This document shows, in pieces, positions 6,221-12,929 of a stretch of 16,814 bases of DNA (the first letter of the stretch is position 1; every line of letters begins with the position of its first letter). The notes below the pieces were generated by a model, which saw only the letters and a program-made list of their open reading frames with translations, ran no database searches and was not told the origin of the DNA. This stretch comes from DAOUAJ01 sp034433615. GTDB lineage: Bacteria > Chloroflexota > Anaerolineae > DUEN01. The position numbers and the translations under genes are program-made. The DNA is taken from positions 1-16,814 of the forward strand of contig DAOUAJ010000463.1 in NCBI GenBank assembly GCA_034433615.1. Reading direction: 5' to 3'.

Positions 6221-7234
6221 ATGAAAGCGCTGATGGTTGTCGCACCGGGTAAGCTTTCGCTGGAGGAGCTCCCTACGCCCGTCCCGGGGCCGTACGAGGC
6301 TCTGGTGCAGGTGGAGGCTTGCGGCATTTGTAATAGTACGGATCACAAGGTGATGATGAATCAGTTTCACCCTGGCCCATTCCCCACTGTCCTCGGACAT
6401 GAGTCAGTTGGGAAGGTCGTGCAGGTAGGTGAGAAGGTGCGCCACTTCCAGCCGGGCCAGCGCGTGCTGCGCCCCGTCCTCTTTGACCGACACGTCCCCG
6501 GCGGGCGCGCTAACTGGGGCGGCTTTAGCGAGTATGCCGTCGTTGTGGACGCGCGCGCCATCCGCGAGGACGGCGCCGATGTGCCCGTTCACTGGTCGGC
6601 GCCTAAGCAGCAGGTGGTTCCGGAGTCCATCACCCCGGCCCAGGCGGCGGCTATGATCACTCTCAAAGAGACTCTGTCCTGCCTGCAGAATCTGGGCGTC
6701 GCGTCTGGGAAGGCGGTGGCCATCGTAGGCACCGGTCCGGTGGCTCAAGCCTTCACCTTCGAGGCCCGGCTCCTGGGGGCCACGCCGGTGGTCGTCTTTG
6801 GCCGGCGCGAGGTTTGGCGGCAGCGCTTTCTCTCGTTAGGCGCAGCCGGGTACGTGGTCGGAATGGACTGGCCCGCCGACGTGCGCGCCCGCGTCGCCGA
6901 CGGTGGCTTCGACTACGTGGTAGAGGCCGTGGGCAGCCGCGAGGCGCTGAGCCTGTGCCTGAAGCTGGCCGGTGCCCGCGGCCAGGTTGGCATCTACGGT
7001 ATCCCACCGGTAGATGCGCCTTATGATCCGGCCGAACGGGCCGACCCGCACGTGACAGTGCCCCGCGTCGAGGAGGCTGAGACGCACGAACAGATGCTGG
7101 AGTGGGTGCGGCAGGGAAAGATCAACCTGGACGACTGGTATTCTCATGTCCTGCCGTGGACAGAGTTCGCCCGTGGCTTTGAGCTGGTGGAGAGCGATCA
7201 CGCAGCCAAAGTGATCTTGACCATGGCGTTGTGA
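6221..7234 (+). CDS. Zinc-type medium-chain alcohol/sugar dehydrogenase
   Basis: A 337-residue medium-chain dehydrogenase/reductase. The catalytic zinc ligand motif is ACGICNSTDH (Cys34, Cys37) with GHESVGKV (His60, Glu61). The nucleotide-binding Rossmann fold starts at VAIVGTGPVA (167-175), followed by VVFGRREVWR, where no clear acidic residue marks NAD specificity. The four-cysteine structural zinc lobe of classical enzymes is absent: between residues 80 and 105 there is RVLRPVLFDR then a Gly/Arg-rich stretch with no Cys. Threonine, sorbitol and other polyol or sugar dehydrogenases are the nearest classes. The ATG at 6221 has GGAGGAAAG just upstream. With the divergent aldo/keto reductase it forms a two-oxidoreductase module, probably for sugars or polyols (inference). 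Confidence 0.88.
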   Translation: MKALMVVAPGKLSLEELPTPVPGPYEALVQVEACGICNSTDHKVMMNQFHPGPFPTVLGHESVGKVVQVGEKVRHFQPGQRVLRPVLFDRHVPGGRANWGGFSEYAVVVDARAIREDGADVPVHWSAPKQQVVPESITPAQAAAMITLKETLSCLQNLGVASGKAVAIVGTGPVAQAFTFEARLLGATPVVVFGRREVWRQRFLSLGAAGYVVGMDWPADVRARVADGGFDYVVEAVGSREALSLCLKLAGARGQVGIYGIPPVDAPYDPAERADPHVTVPRVEEAETHEQMLEWVRQGKINLDDWYSHVLPWTEFARGFELVESDHAAKVILTMAL

Positions 7235-7278
7235 GACGCAATATGCGATGCGGGGCACGTGTCAGGTATCGGTCAGCC

Positions 7279-7307
7279 GTGTCATCTCGTCAAAAATCTG
7301 ATATAAT
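7279..7307 (+). promoter_or_regulatory. Promoter of the twin-kinase operon, extended -10
   Basis: GTGTCA (7279-7284; 4 of 6 to TTGACA), 17-base spacer, consensus TATAAT (7302-7307) preceded by TGA, giving an extended -10 element. The start would be near 7314, immediately before a hairpin. Confidence 0.6.
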
Positions 7308-7315
7308 GACGGTGA

Positions 7316-7342
7316 GGCCAGGCATGGCAGATGGGCCTGGCC
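7316..7342. repeat. 8-bp leader hairpin at the start of the twin-kinase transcript
   Basis: GGCCAGGC, 11-base loop, GCCTGGCC. It begins within a few bases of the predicted transcription start and ends ten bases before the ribosome site AAGGAG (7353-7358). This position suits a 5' stabilising stem or an operator. Confidence 0.4.
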
Positions 7343-7364
7343 CGTACTGGAGAAGGAGCAATCC

Positions 7365-8051
7365 ATGGCAGTTGCACGGGACCCCGCCTGGCGCGGCCGG
7401 CTCATCGCTGTGGAAGGGTTGGACGGCAGCGGGAAGTCTACCCAGATTTACTTGTTGAAACGTTGGCTGGAATTACAGGGCTTAAAGGTCTTTTTCACCG
7501 AATGGAATTCCTCACGGGTGGTGCGGCGTGCCACCAAGCGAGGCAAGAAGCAGCAGCTTCTCACCCCCACCACCTTCTCGCTGATTCACAGCACGGACTT
7601 CGCCGACCGCTACGAGCGGCAGATTCTGCCGTTGCTGGAGGCAGGCTTCATCGTCCTGGCCGATCGCTACATCTACACGGCGATGGCTCGCGATGTGGTG
7701 CGGGGCTGCTCACCCGTCTGGGTCCGTAACCTGTACAGCTTCGCGCTGCCGCCGGACATCACCTTCTTCTTCCATGTGCCGTTGCACGTGGCGCTGGAGC
7801 GCATCCTGGGTAGCCGCACGCAGCTCAAATACCATGAGGCCGGTATGGACCTGGGCCTCTCGACCGATCCCCAGGAAAGCTTTCGCCTCTTCCAGGAGCG
7901 GGTGCAGGCGCAGTACCTGAGCATGGTGGAAGAATTCGGTTTCACGGTGGTTGATGCCACCCGCCCTATCGAGGTGCAGCAGGAGGAAATTCGCCACATC
8001 GTGGAAGAGCGGATTGACCTGGCCCGCTTTCGCTGGAGAACGCATCGATGA
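7365..8051 (+). CDS. Thymidylate-kinase-like P-loop kinase, copy 1
   Basis: A 228-residue P-loop nucleotide kinase of the thymidylate kinase family (Thymidylate_kin). Walker A is GLDGSGKST (residues 18-26) and the DRY motif is LADRYIYT (98-105). The nucleotide-binding REPGGT block of true Tmk is missing: that position reads FFTEWNSSRVVRRATKRG, and the usual FAADR block is STDFADRYERQI. A lid-like segment KYHEAGMDLGLS replaces the normal lid. So it may phosphorylate something other than dTMP. The ATG at 7365 has AAGGAG six bases upstream. It is first in an operon with a paralogue that overlaps it by four bases. Family call firm; dTMP kinase activity is doubtful. Confidence 0.85.
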   Translation: MAVARDPAWRGRLIAVEGLDGSGKSTQIYLLKRWLELQGLKVFFTEWNSSRVVRRATKRGKKQQLLTPTTFSLIHSTDFADRYERQILPLLEAGFIVLADRYIYTAMARDVVRGCSPVWVRNLYSFALPPDITFFFHVPLHVALERILGSRTQLKYHEAGMDLGLSTDPQESFRLFQERVQAQYLSMVEEFGFTVVDATRPIEVQQEEIRHIVEERIDLARFRWRTHR

Positions 8052-8776
8052 CGATGAATCGCTTTTACGGCGAAGGGATCCCCGGCGTCATGCCGGAAAG
8101 CCTGATCGGGAAGTTGATCGTGATCGAGGGGCCGGATGGCAGCGGGCGCTCCACCCAGATCTCTTTGTTGACTGAGGCACTGGAACGGCGTGGGCACGCG
8201 ATCGTGAACGTTGGCCTCAGCCGGTCCACGCTGGTCAGCAAAGAGCTGGAAGAAGCCAAGCAGGGAAACGTGCTCAGCCCCACCACCCGCAGCCTCTTCT
8301 ATGCCACCGATTTCGCTGACCAGTTGGAGAACCGCATCATCCCAGCCCTCAAGGCCGGCCTGATCGTCCTGGCCGATCGCTACATTTACACGCTGATGGC
8401 CCGCGATCTAGTACGGGGGGCCAGTCTAGAGTGGTTGGAAGGGGTGTACGGCATCGCCCTGGTGCCGGATGCCGTCTTCTTTATGGAGGTGAGTCCACGC
8501 AACCTGGTGGAGCGCAATTTTCAGCGGTCTGGCACCCTCGACTACTGGGAGGCCGGCATGGACCTGGGGCTATCGCGCGACATCTTCCAGTCGTTCGTCA
8601 AGTACCAGCGTCTGCTGCGGATGGAATTCCGACGGCTGCAAGAGCGGTACGGGTTTGAGGTCATTAATGGCAATCGTTCCATCCGGGCAATCTCCCGTGA
8701 TCTCCAGGCCCGGGTGGCGGCAGTGTTAGGGGACGAGGTGCCGAACCATGGCCGGATCGCGCCAGCCGTCGGATGA
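8048..8776 (+). CDS. Thymidylate-kinase-like P-loop protein, copy 2, with Arg in the Walker A position
   Basis: A 242-residue paralogue of the preceding gene; its ATG overlaps that stop (ATGA). Matching blocks include LADRYIYTLMARDLVRG (108-124; copy 1 LADRYIYTAMARDVVRG) and EAGMDLGLS. Walker A reads GPDGSGRST (28-36), so the phosphate-binding Lys is Arg34. The Arg of copy 1's ADRYE is Gln here (ADQLE). Both changes suggest weakened or altered phosphotransfer, for example a regulatory or pseudo-kinase partner in a heterodimer; this is inference. An N-terminal extension of about 20 residues precedes the first strand. At DNA level 23 bases around the DRY motif are identical in both copies (7650-7672 and 8363-8385), which fits duplication with strong constraint or gene conversion. 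Confidence 0.82.
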   Translation: MTMNRFYGEGIPGVMPESLIGKLIVIEGPDGSGRSTQISLLTEALERRGHAIVNVGLSRSTLVSKELEEAKQGNVLSPTTRSLFYATDFADQLENRIIPALKAGLIVLADRYIYTLMARDLVRGASLEWLEGVYGIALVPDAVFFMEVSPRNLVERNFQRSGTLDYWEAGMDLGLSRDIFQSFVKYQRLLRMEFRRLQERYGFEVINGNRSIRAISRDLQARVAAVLGDEVPNHGRIAPAVG

Positions 8777-8966
8777 GGCGAAATCGGCAGGCTCCCCACA
8801 ATTGAATGAAGAGCGGCTGCGCCAGGAGCTATCGGCCAGACTGGACGTGGTGCGAGCGGAGCTGCGGGAGGTGGTCGAGGTGTTCCGGCTACGTTTGGAG
8901 GGTCAGATCGCCCAGGTGCAGCCTGTCCTGGCCGGTCAGGCCAGGGGACGCGTTGGCCGTGCCTGA
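8748..8966 (+). CDS. Small helical (coiled-coil) protein of the twin-kinase operon
   Basis: A 72-residue protein whose ATG lies inside the 3' end of kinase copy 2 (29-base overlap), with GAGGTG eight bases upstream. After a polar N-terminus of about 18 residues, residues 19-63 form one long amphipathic helix with heptad-like spacing (LNEERLRQELSARLDVVRAE), rich in Leu, Val, Glu and Arg. There is no signal peptide, Cys or membrane segment. Family not recognised. Tight overlap with the kinases suggests co-translation and a possible scaffold or regulator role; that is inference only. Confidence 0.6.
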   Translation: MAGSRQPSDEAKSAGSPQLNEERLRQELSARLDVVRAELREVVEVFRLRLEGQIAQVQPVLAGQARGRVGRA

Positions 8967-9129
8967 CTCGGGGAGTGGCAAGCCAAGCAGCTCCCATGCC
9001 GAGGCGATGGTCTCCATGCTAGATCAGGTGCGCCGCCTGCGAGTCAAGCCGGAGAAGGGCCGCCGCCGCGATCTGAAGCGCCTGGAGGCCCTGATTGAGG
9101 TGTTGCGCGAGCAGGTGATGTCGTGGTGA
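8953..9129 (+). CDS. Small basic helical protein, last gene of the twin-kinase operon
   Basis: A 58-residue frame overlapping the previous gene by 14 bases. It starts at TTG 8953 (AGGGG five bases upstream) or GTG 8959. A Ser-rich start is followed by MLDQVRRLRVKPEKGRRRDL (residues 22-41) and the helix KRLEALIEVLREQV, strongly basic then amphipathic, and it ends in MSW. No family recognised. Codon pattern and the meaningful helix argue for a real gene although it is very short. The basic stretch could bind nucleic acid, nucleotide or polyphosphate; that is a guess. Confidence 0.5.
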   Translation: MAVPDSGSGKPSSSHAEAMVSMLDQVRRLRVKPEKGRRRDLKRLEALIEVLREQVMSW

Positions 9130-9229
9130 CCCTGTAGACACCTTTCGTGACGAGGTTCTCCCTGCCGATCATCTTGCCATGTCGCTGGGGCTATCGTCCA
9201 AACCTGTAGGGTGGCTGACCGAACGAAGC

Positions 9230-9267
9230 AATGGGGCAACGAGTAACAAAGTCCTCGTTGCCCCATT
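9230..9267. terminator. 14-bp perfect hairpin between convergent transcripts
   Basis: AATGGGGCAACGAG, ten-base loop, CTCGTTGCCCCATT. It lies 100 bases after the last small gene and 20 bases after the htrA stop on the other strand. Neither side has a clear T-run, so it may be a weak bidirectional terminator, a transcript-end stabiliser or a dispersed repeat. Bases 9130-9229 before it hold no gene that I can see. Confidence 0.5.
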
Positions 9268-9286
9268 ACTTGAGGAACTGCCCTGA

Positions 9287-10735
9287 TTACTTCACCGTTA
9301 CCTCCATCACTTCTCCGCTTTCGGCGTCCACCACGACCCTGGCGGTCTGCTGGCCGTCGCCCAGCTCCACCACCCACACGCGTCGCCCGTTCTGCTCTTC
9401 CAGTGTTGCCACCGTCTCAGTGATCCTCCCCTTCAGCAACCCTCGCTTGGTCACCTCGTCGCGGGCGATGCTGATGGCCGCACGAGCGCTGATACCGCCG
9501 GTTCGGCGGATTGCCGGCTCTTCTTTAGGACGCTCACCGAGGATGACTTCCAGCTCTTTCTCCTTGCCGTCCCGCAGCACGGTCAGCTTCACCTTCTGCC
9601 CCGGCTCCGCCCTGGTCACCAGGAAACTGACCAGGTCATTGAACTGACGGATGGGGTTGCCGTCAATGGCTGTGATGATGTCGCCGCCAGCCTGAAGTTC
9701 GGTGCCTTCAACCCTCACAGTTCGGCTGCCACCCTTCACGCCGGCCTTGTCGGCGGGGCCGTTGGGCGTGACCGTCTGGACATAGGCACCCAGCGTGTTT
9801 TCCGGCAGATCCAGCGCCTCTGCCAGCTCCGGTGTGATGCTGCCGCCAGCGATGCCCAGATAAGCGTAGTGGTAGCGCCCTTCCTTGATCAAAGCCGGGA
9901 CCACGCGCTCCACGATGGAGATTGGGATAGCGAACCCGACACCCGAGTTGACCTGTACTGGTGATTCGATCGCGAAGTTGACGCCTACCACCTCGCCGGC
10001 CAGGTTGAGCAGCGGGCCGCCGGAGTTGCCCGGGTTGATCGCGGCATCAGTCTGGATCACGTCCGGCAGCGTGTAACGGCCGCCAGTGGCCTCGCCCACC
10101 GGAAAACTGCGGCCTAGAGCACTGACGATGCCGAGCGTCATGGTGCCCTCCAACCCAAAGGGGTTACCGATGGCGATGACGGTATGACCCACACGCAGCG
10201 TGCCCGCTTTTGCCAGGGACAGGGGACGCAATTCCACACCCTTCGGCGGCGTGACCTTGAGCACAGCCAGGTCAGCCTGGGGATCAGTAGCGACTACCTC
10301 GGCCTTCGCCCACAGGCCGTTGTAGAAGGTGACCACAACCCCGTCCGCCCCGTCTACCACGTGGTTGTTGGTGACGATATGCCCCTGGTTGTCGTAGACG
10401 AAGCCTGACCCCTCGCCTCGCTGCGGCAGATCGGGCATCTCGAAGGGGAAGCCGGGGAGCGGGAGCGGAGCCTCAGACATACTGACCTTCTTGGTCACCT
10501 GGATATTCACCACCGACGGCAGTACCTGATCGTACAGGTTGGCCAGTGCCTCCGGGTCTCCAACAGCCGACACCGTTACTGGCGTTGCCTGGCTACTCGC
10601 CTGGGCGATGGCCACGGCCGCGGGGGGCTGTCCTCTCAGCAGGCCGCTGAAGCCAACACCGACCAGAAGCACGAGGACGAGCAAAGCTATCGCCAGAGCG
10701 CGTATTGATCTGTCACGGAATGTTATACGGAACAT
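9287..10735 (-). CDS. HtrA/DegP-type membrane-anchored serine protease with PDZ and C-terminal PepSY-like domain
   Basis: A 482-residue S1C-family protease for cell-envelope protein quality control. Residues 11-32 are a hydrophobic anchor (ALAIALLVLVLLVGVGF) after a basic start, with the rest outside the membrane. The triad is intact: His125 (VTNNHVVDG), Asp155 (ADLAVLK) and Ser238 (NPGNSGGPLL). A PDZ domain spans about 290-400 (GGDIITAIDGNPI, VKLTVLRDG). Residues 412-482 form an additional PepSY-like domain (ARAAISIARDEV ... VWVVELGDGQ ... VVVDAESGEVMEV) that ordinary HtrA lacks. ATG 10735 chosen because it is followed by the anchor and has GAAGAGGT eight bases upstream; the frame is open to 10831 but that is not protein-like. 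It follows the broken pepF gene on the same strand, 176 bases away. Confidence 0.92.
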   Translation of the reverse strand: MFRITFRDRSIRALAIALLVLVLLVGVGFSGLLRGQPPAAVAIAQASSQATPVTVSAVGDPEALANLYDQVLPSVVNIQVTKKVSMSEAPLPLPGFPFEMPDLPQRGEGSGFVYDNQGHIVTNNHVVDGADGVVVTFYNGLWAKAEVVATDPQADLAVLKVTPPKGVELRPLSLAKAGTLRVGHTVIAIGNPFGLEGTMTLGIVSALGRSFPVGEATGGRYTLPDVIQTDAAINPGNSGGPLLNLAGEVVGVNFAIESPVQVNSGVGFAIPISIVERVVPALIKEGRYHYAYLGIAGGSITPELAEALDLPENTLGAYVQTVTPNGPADKAGVKGGSRTVRVEGTELQAGGDIITAIDGNPIRQFNDLVSFLVTRAEPGQKVKLTVLRDGKEKELEVILGERPKEEPAIRRTGGISARAAISIARDEVTKRGLLKGRITETVATLEEQNGRRVWVVELGDGQQTARVVVDAESGEVMEVTVK

Positions 10736-10911
10736 TGAACCATACCTCTTCTTTTCAGCGTGATGCGAGCCCATTTCGCCTCGGTCAGGAGACCTTCGGC
10801 GATCAAGCCCGTTAGCGATCAACTCGATCAACCGCGCGTAGAATAGCCGGGATAGCTAAGAGCAGCATTAAATGAAGATAAGAGAATGGTAAGAAAAACC
10901 AGCCTCACGTT
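10736..10911. other. Intergenic region upstream of htrA, no gene
   Basis: Holds the htrA leader and presumably its promoter, but no -35/-10 pair is convincing. Direct repeats ATAGC-CGGG-ATAGC (near 10842-10856) and TTGATCGAGTTGATCG on the minus strand (near 10814-10829) could be regulator sites. The right end carries an ACGTTTCACG unit. Confidence 0.35.
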
Positions 10912-10919
10912 TCACGTCT
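10904..10919. repeat. ACGTTTCACGT repeat unit overlapping the pepF stop
   Basis: Plus strand CTCACGTTTCACGTCT; the minus-strand ACGTGAAACGTGAG supplies the TGA stop of the oligoendopeptidase. The same core occurs at 12722-12734 and 12762-12774. Confidence 0.5.
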
Positions 10920-12681
10920 CAATCGCTTCCAACTCATCAATCATGCCAGCGATGACGTCAAAACCGCCTTGCCAGAATGCCGGCGATGTGATGTCAATCC
11001 CTGCCTCACTCAGCACCCGCTGCGGGCTTTCCGCGCCGCCGTACGAGAGGATCTTCAGATAGGCGGGCTTGAACGCATCTCCCTCTGCCCTGTAGCGCTG
11101 ATACAGCGCCAGCACCAGCAGTTGGCCGAAGCTGTAGGCGTAGACGTAGAATGGCACATGGTAGATGTGGGGGATGGAGATCCACTCCCAGCGAAATTCG
11201 TCGCTCAACTCCACGGCGTCGCCGAACTGATCGCGCAGGTTCTCCAGATAGCGCTCACACAACTGGTCGGTGGTGTAGCTGTTGTTAACCAGCTCATGCG
11301 CCTCACGCTCAAAGAGGGCGAAGTAGGCCTGGCGCAGCACGGTGGCATAAGCATCGTCCAGGGCTGTGGCCAGCAGATCGCGGCGCACGGCCACGTCTTT
11401 CTCCTCGCGCAGCAGCCGGTCGGTCAGCAGCATCTCACCGAAGACAGAGGCTGTCTCGGCCAGCGGCAGGGAGGGGTGGAACGTAAGAACGGAATGATCC
11501 CCTGCCAGCGAGAAATGGACGGCGTGTCCCAGTTCATGCGCCATCGTCGCCACATCGCGAGCTTTGCCGGTGTAGTTGAGCTAGACGAAAGGGGTGAGGC
11601 CGGGGAGTACGCCAGAAGCGAATGCTCCGCTCCGCTTGCCTGGCCGCACCTGCGCATCCACGTGACGGTCCGTGAAGACGCGGCGGGCATGTTCCGCCAT
11701 CACCGGCGAGAAGGCCTGGTACGTGTCCAGAACCAGGTCCACGGCGTCACCGTAGGCGTAGCTCTTCTCGGCTCCGGACACCGGTGCGTAGATGTCGTAG
11801 CGGCGCAGCCGGTCCATGCCCAGCCAGCGCGCCTTCAAGCGGAAATAGCGCTGGAAGATGCCCCCATTCGCCCGGCACACGTCCAGGAGGGTGTTCACGG
11901 CCGCGTCCGGGATGTCGTTGGCCAGGTTGCGCACGGCGATGGGTGAGCTGAACTTACGCAGCCGCAAGTTTTCGTTCGCCCAGTCGCGCACCCGATAGGC
12001 GTAGATCTGGCCCAGCAGGTTACCCTGTTCGCCGTAGACGCGATATAGCTCCCGGTAGGCGGCCGCGCGCAGGTCCGGCGAGGGATGGCGGACGTAGACG
12101 GCCAATTCCTCCCGTGTCAACCGCTTCTTTTCCCCCTCTACTTCCAACTCAAAGGTAAAGCGATTGGTGATCATGTCGTACAGTGTAACGATGGCATTGA
12201 TGCCGTTGACGTCCTTAAGGTTGATGATCTTCTCTTCGGGTTCGCTCAGGGTGTGCGGCTTGAAGCGGCGCAGGCTCTCCAGGAAATAGCGGAAATCGCC
12301 AGCGTTGCGCATCAGGCGCTGGGCCGGCTCGTCCTCCAGGTCCTTCCACCACAAGCTGAAGAACAGGATGCGGTTTTGCACCTCCGCGCTCAGTTGCTCG
12401 ATCCGGCCGAGGAAGGCGAGCGCCTTTTGATCCTGAGTGTCCTCGGAGAACCAGAGGTGGGCGTAGCCGCCCAGCCGGTGGAGCGCCAGGGTGATGGCTT
12501 CGTATTGGCGCACCACGGCCAGGAAATCCTCCTCTGCCATGTCGGGCGAAAGGCGATTACGCAAGGTTTCCATCTCTCCCGTCAGCCGTTCCAGGTCAGC
12601 GATCACTCGCTCTGCCGCTTCCGGTGAGCTCAGCAGATCGGAAAGGTTCCAGCGGTCAGGCTGGGAAAAGGGGTGTGTCAT
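10912..12681 (-). pseudogene. pepF: Oligoendopeptidase F (M3 family metallopeptidase), interrupted by one in-frame TAG
   Basis: Read through the stop, this is a 589-codon M3B peptidase of normal length, a cytosolic zinc enzyme that trims oligopeptides. The first 366 residues (12681-11584) give the helical N-terminal part, from MTHPFSQPDRWNLSDLLSSP to LPGLTPFV. Codon 367 (11583-11581) is TAG. The same frame continues LNYTGKARDVATMAHELGHA, with the zinc site HELGH at 382-386 and third ligand Glu409 (PLAETASVFGE), to the normal C-terminus (HIYHVPFYVYAYSFGQLL). Homologues read PFV-Leu-LNYTG here, so TTG to TAG is a one-base change. With the stop the first product lacks the active site; a second initiation near 11553 would give only the catalytic end. 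No other damage is visible, so this is a very young lesion, a sequence error or recoding. Start ATG 12681 has AAGGAG upstream. Confidence 0.88.
11581..11583 (-). other. In-frame amber codon in pepF
   Basis: Codon 367 of the oligoendopeptidase, nine codons before the residue that begins VATMAHELGH. The frame on both sides is intact and family-conserved. Confidence 0.85.
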
Positions 12682-12721
12682 TGCTGAAAACTCCTTGCTG
12701 TCTAGATCGTGACAAGTAAAA

Positions 12722-12774
12722 CGTGAAACGTAAAGACGTAAATGCAAGGCTCCCTTCACGTTTTACGTTTCACG
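12722..12774. repeat. Inverted pair of ACGTGAAACGTAAA units
   Basis: CGTGAAACGTAAA (12722-12734) and its exact reverse complement TTTACGTTTCACG (12762-12774), 27 bases apart, with extra CACGTTTTACG copies at the inner edge. The right arm contains the TAA that ends the HEPN-like fragment. This fills the 81-base gap before pepF; it could fold as a terminator-like stem but has no T-run. Confidence 0.6.
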
Positions 12775-12927
12775 GTTAGCGTAACGTTCTTGCAGGCCTG
12801 TGACCTGTCTTTGGAAATCGGCCATACGGCCCTGGTAGTCGGCCAGCTCGCGTAGCTTGAGGAGCAGCGCGACCGCTTTGTTCACGTCCTCGGCAAATTC
12901 AGCCGGATACCAGCCCGCTCGTCTAAT
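12763..12927 (-). pseudogene. HEPN-like C-terminal fragment
   Basis: The 54 residues after the permease-2 stop read like protein: RRAGWYPAEFAEDVNKAV then LLLKLRELADYQGRMADF and a helical tail ending NRET. The pattern (PxEF, a helix ending LR-x-LADY, then a tail helix) matches the last third of MNT-associated HEPN proteins, where xLPxE...LRxxADY is the usual end. There is no ATG, GTG or TTG start before it except GTG at its Asp-Val codon, so it is probably not independently translated, though ATT 12927 has GGAGGAG upstream. A HEPN N-terminal fragment lies 3.6 kb upstream on the same strand, so this is probably its severed end. Moderate confidence, from pattern memory only. Confidence 0.5.
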
Positions 12928-12929
12928 CC

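Noticed and set aside
10736..10911. A sigma70 promoter for htrA (TATCTT, TTTAAT and TATTCT tried as -10)
   Set aside because: None has an acceptable -35 at 16-18 bases.
11581..11583. Pyrrolysine or selenocysteine-type recoding at the pepF TAG
   Set aside because: Homologues have an ordinary Leu here, no special downstream structure was noticed and no pylS or sel genes are in view. Mutation or sequence error is simpler.
10969..11946. A 325-codon plus-strand open frame
   Set aside because: It lies antisense to pepF, has no ribosome site and reads as low-complexity His/Gln/Arg/Val sequence; pepF on the other strand has clear family motifs.
12682..12759. Longer start for oligoendopeptidase F
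   Set aside because: The extension is encoded by the ACGTGAAACGT repeat; ATG 12681 has AAGGAG and gives the usual N-terminus.
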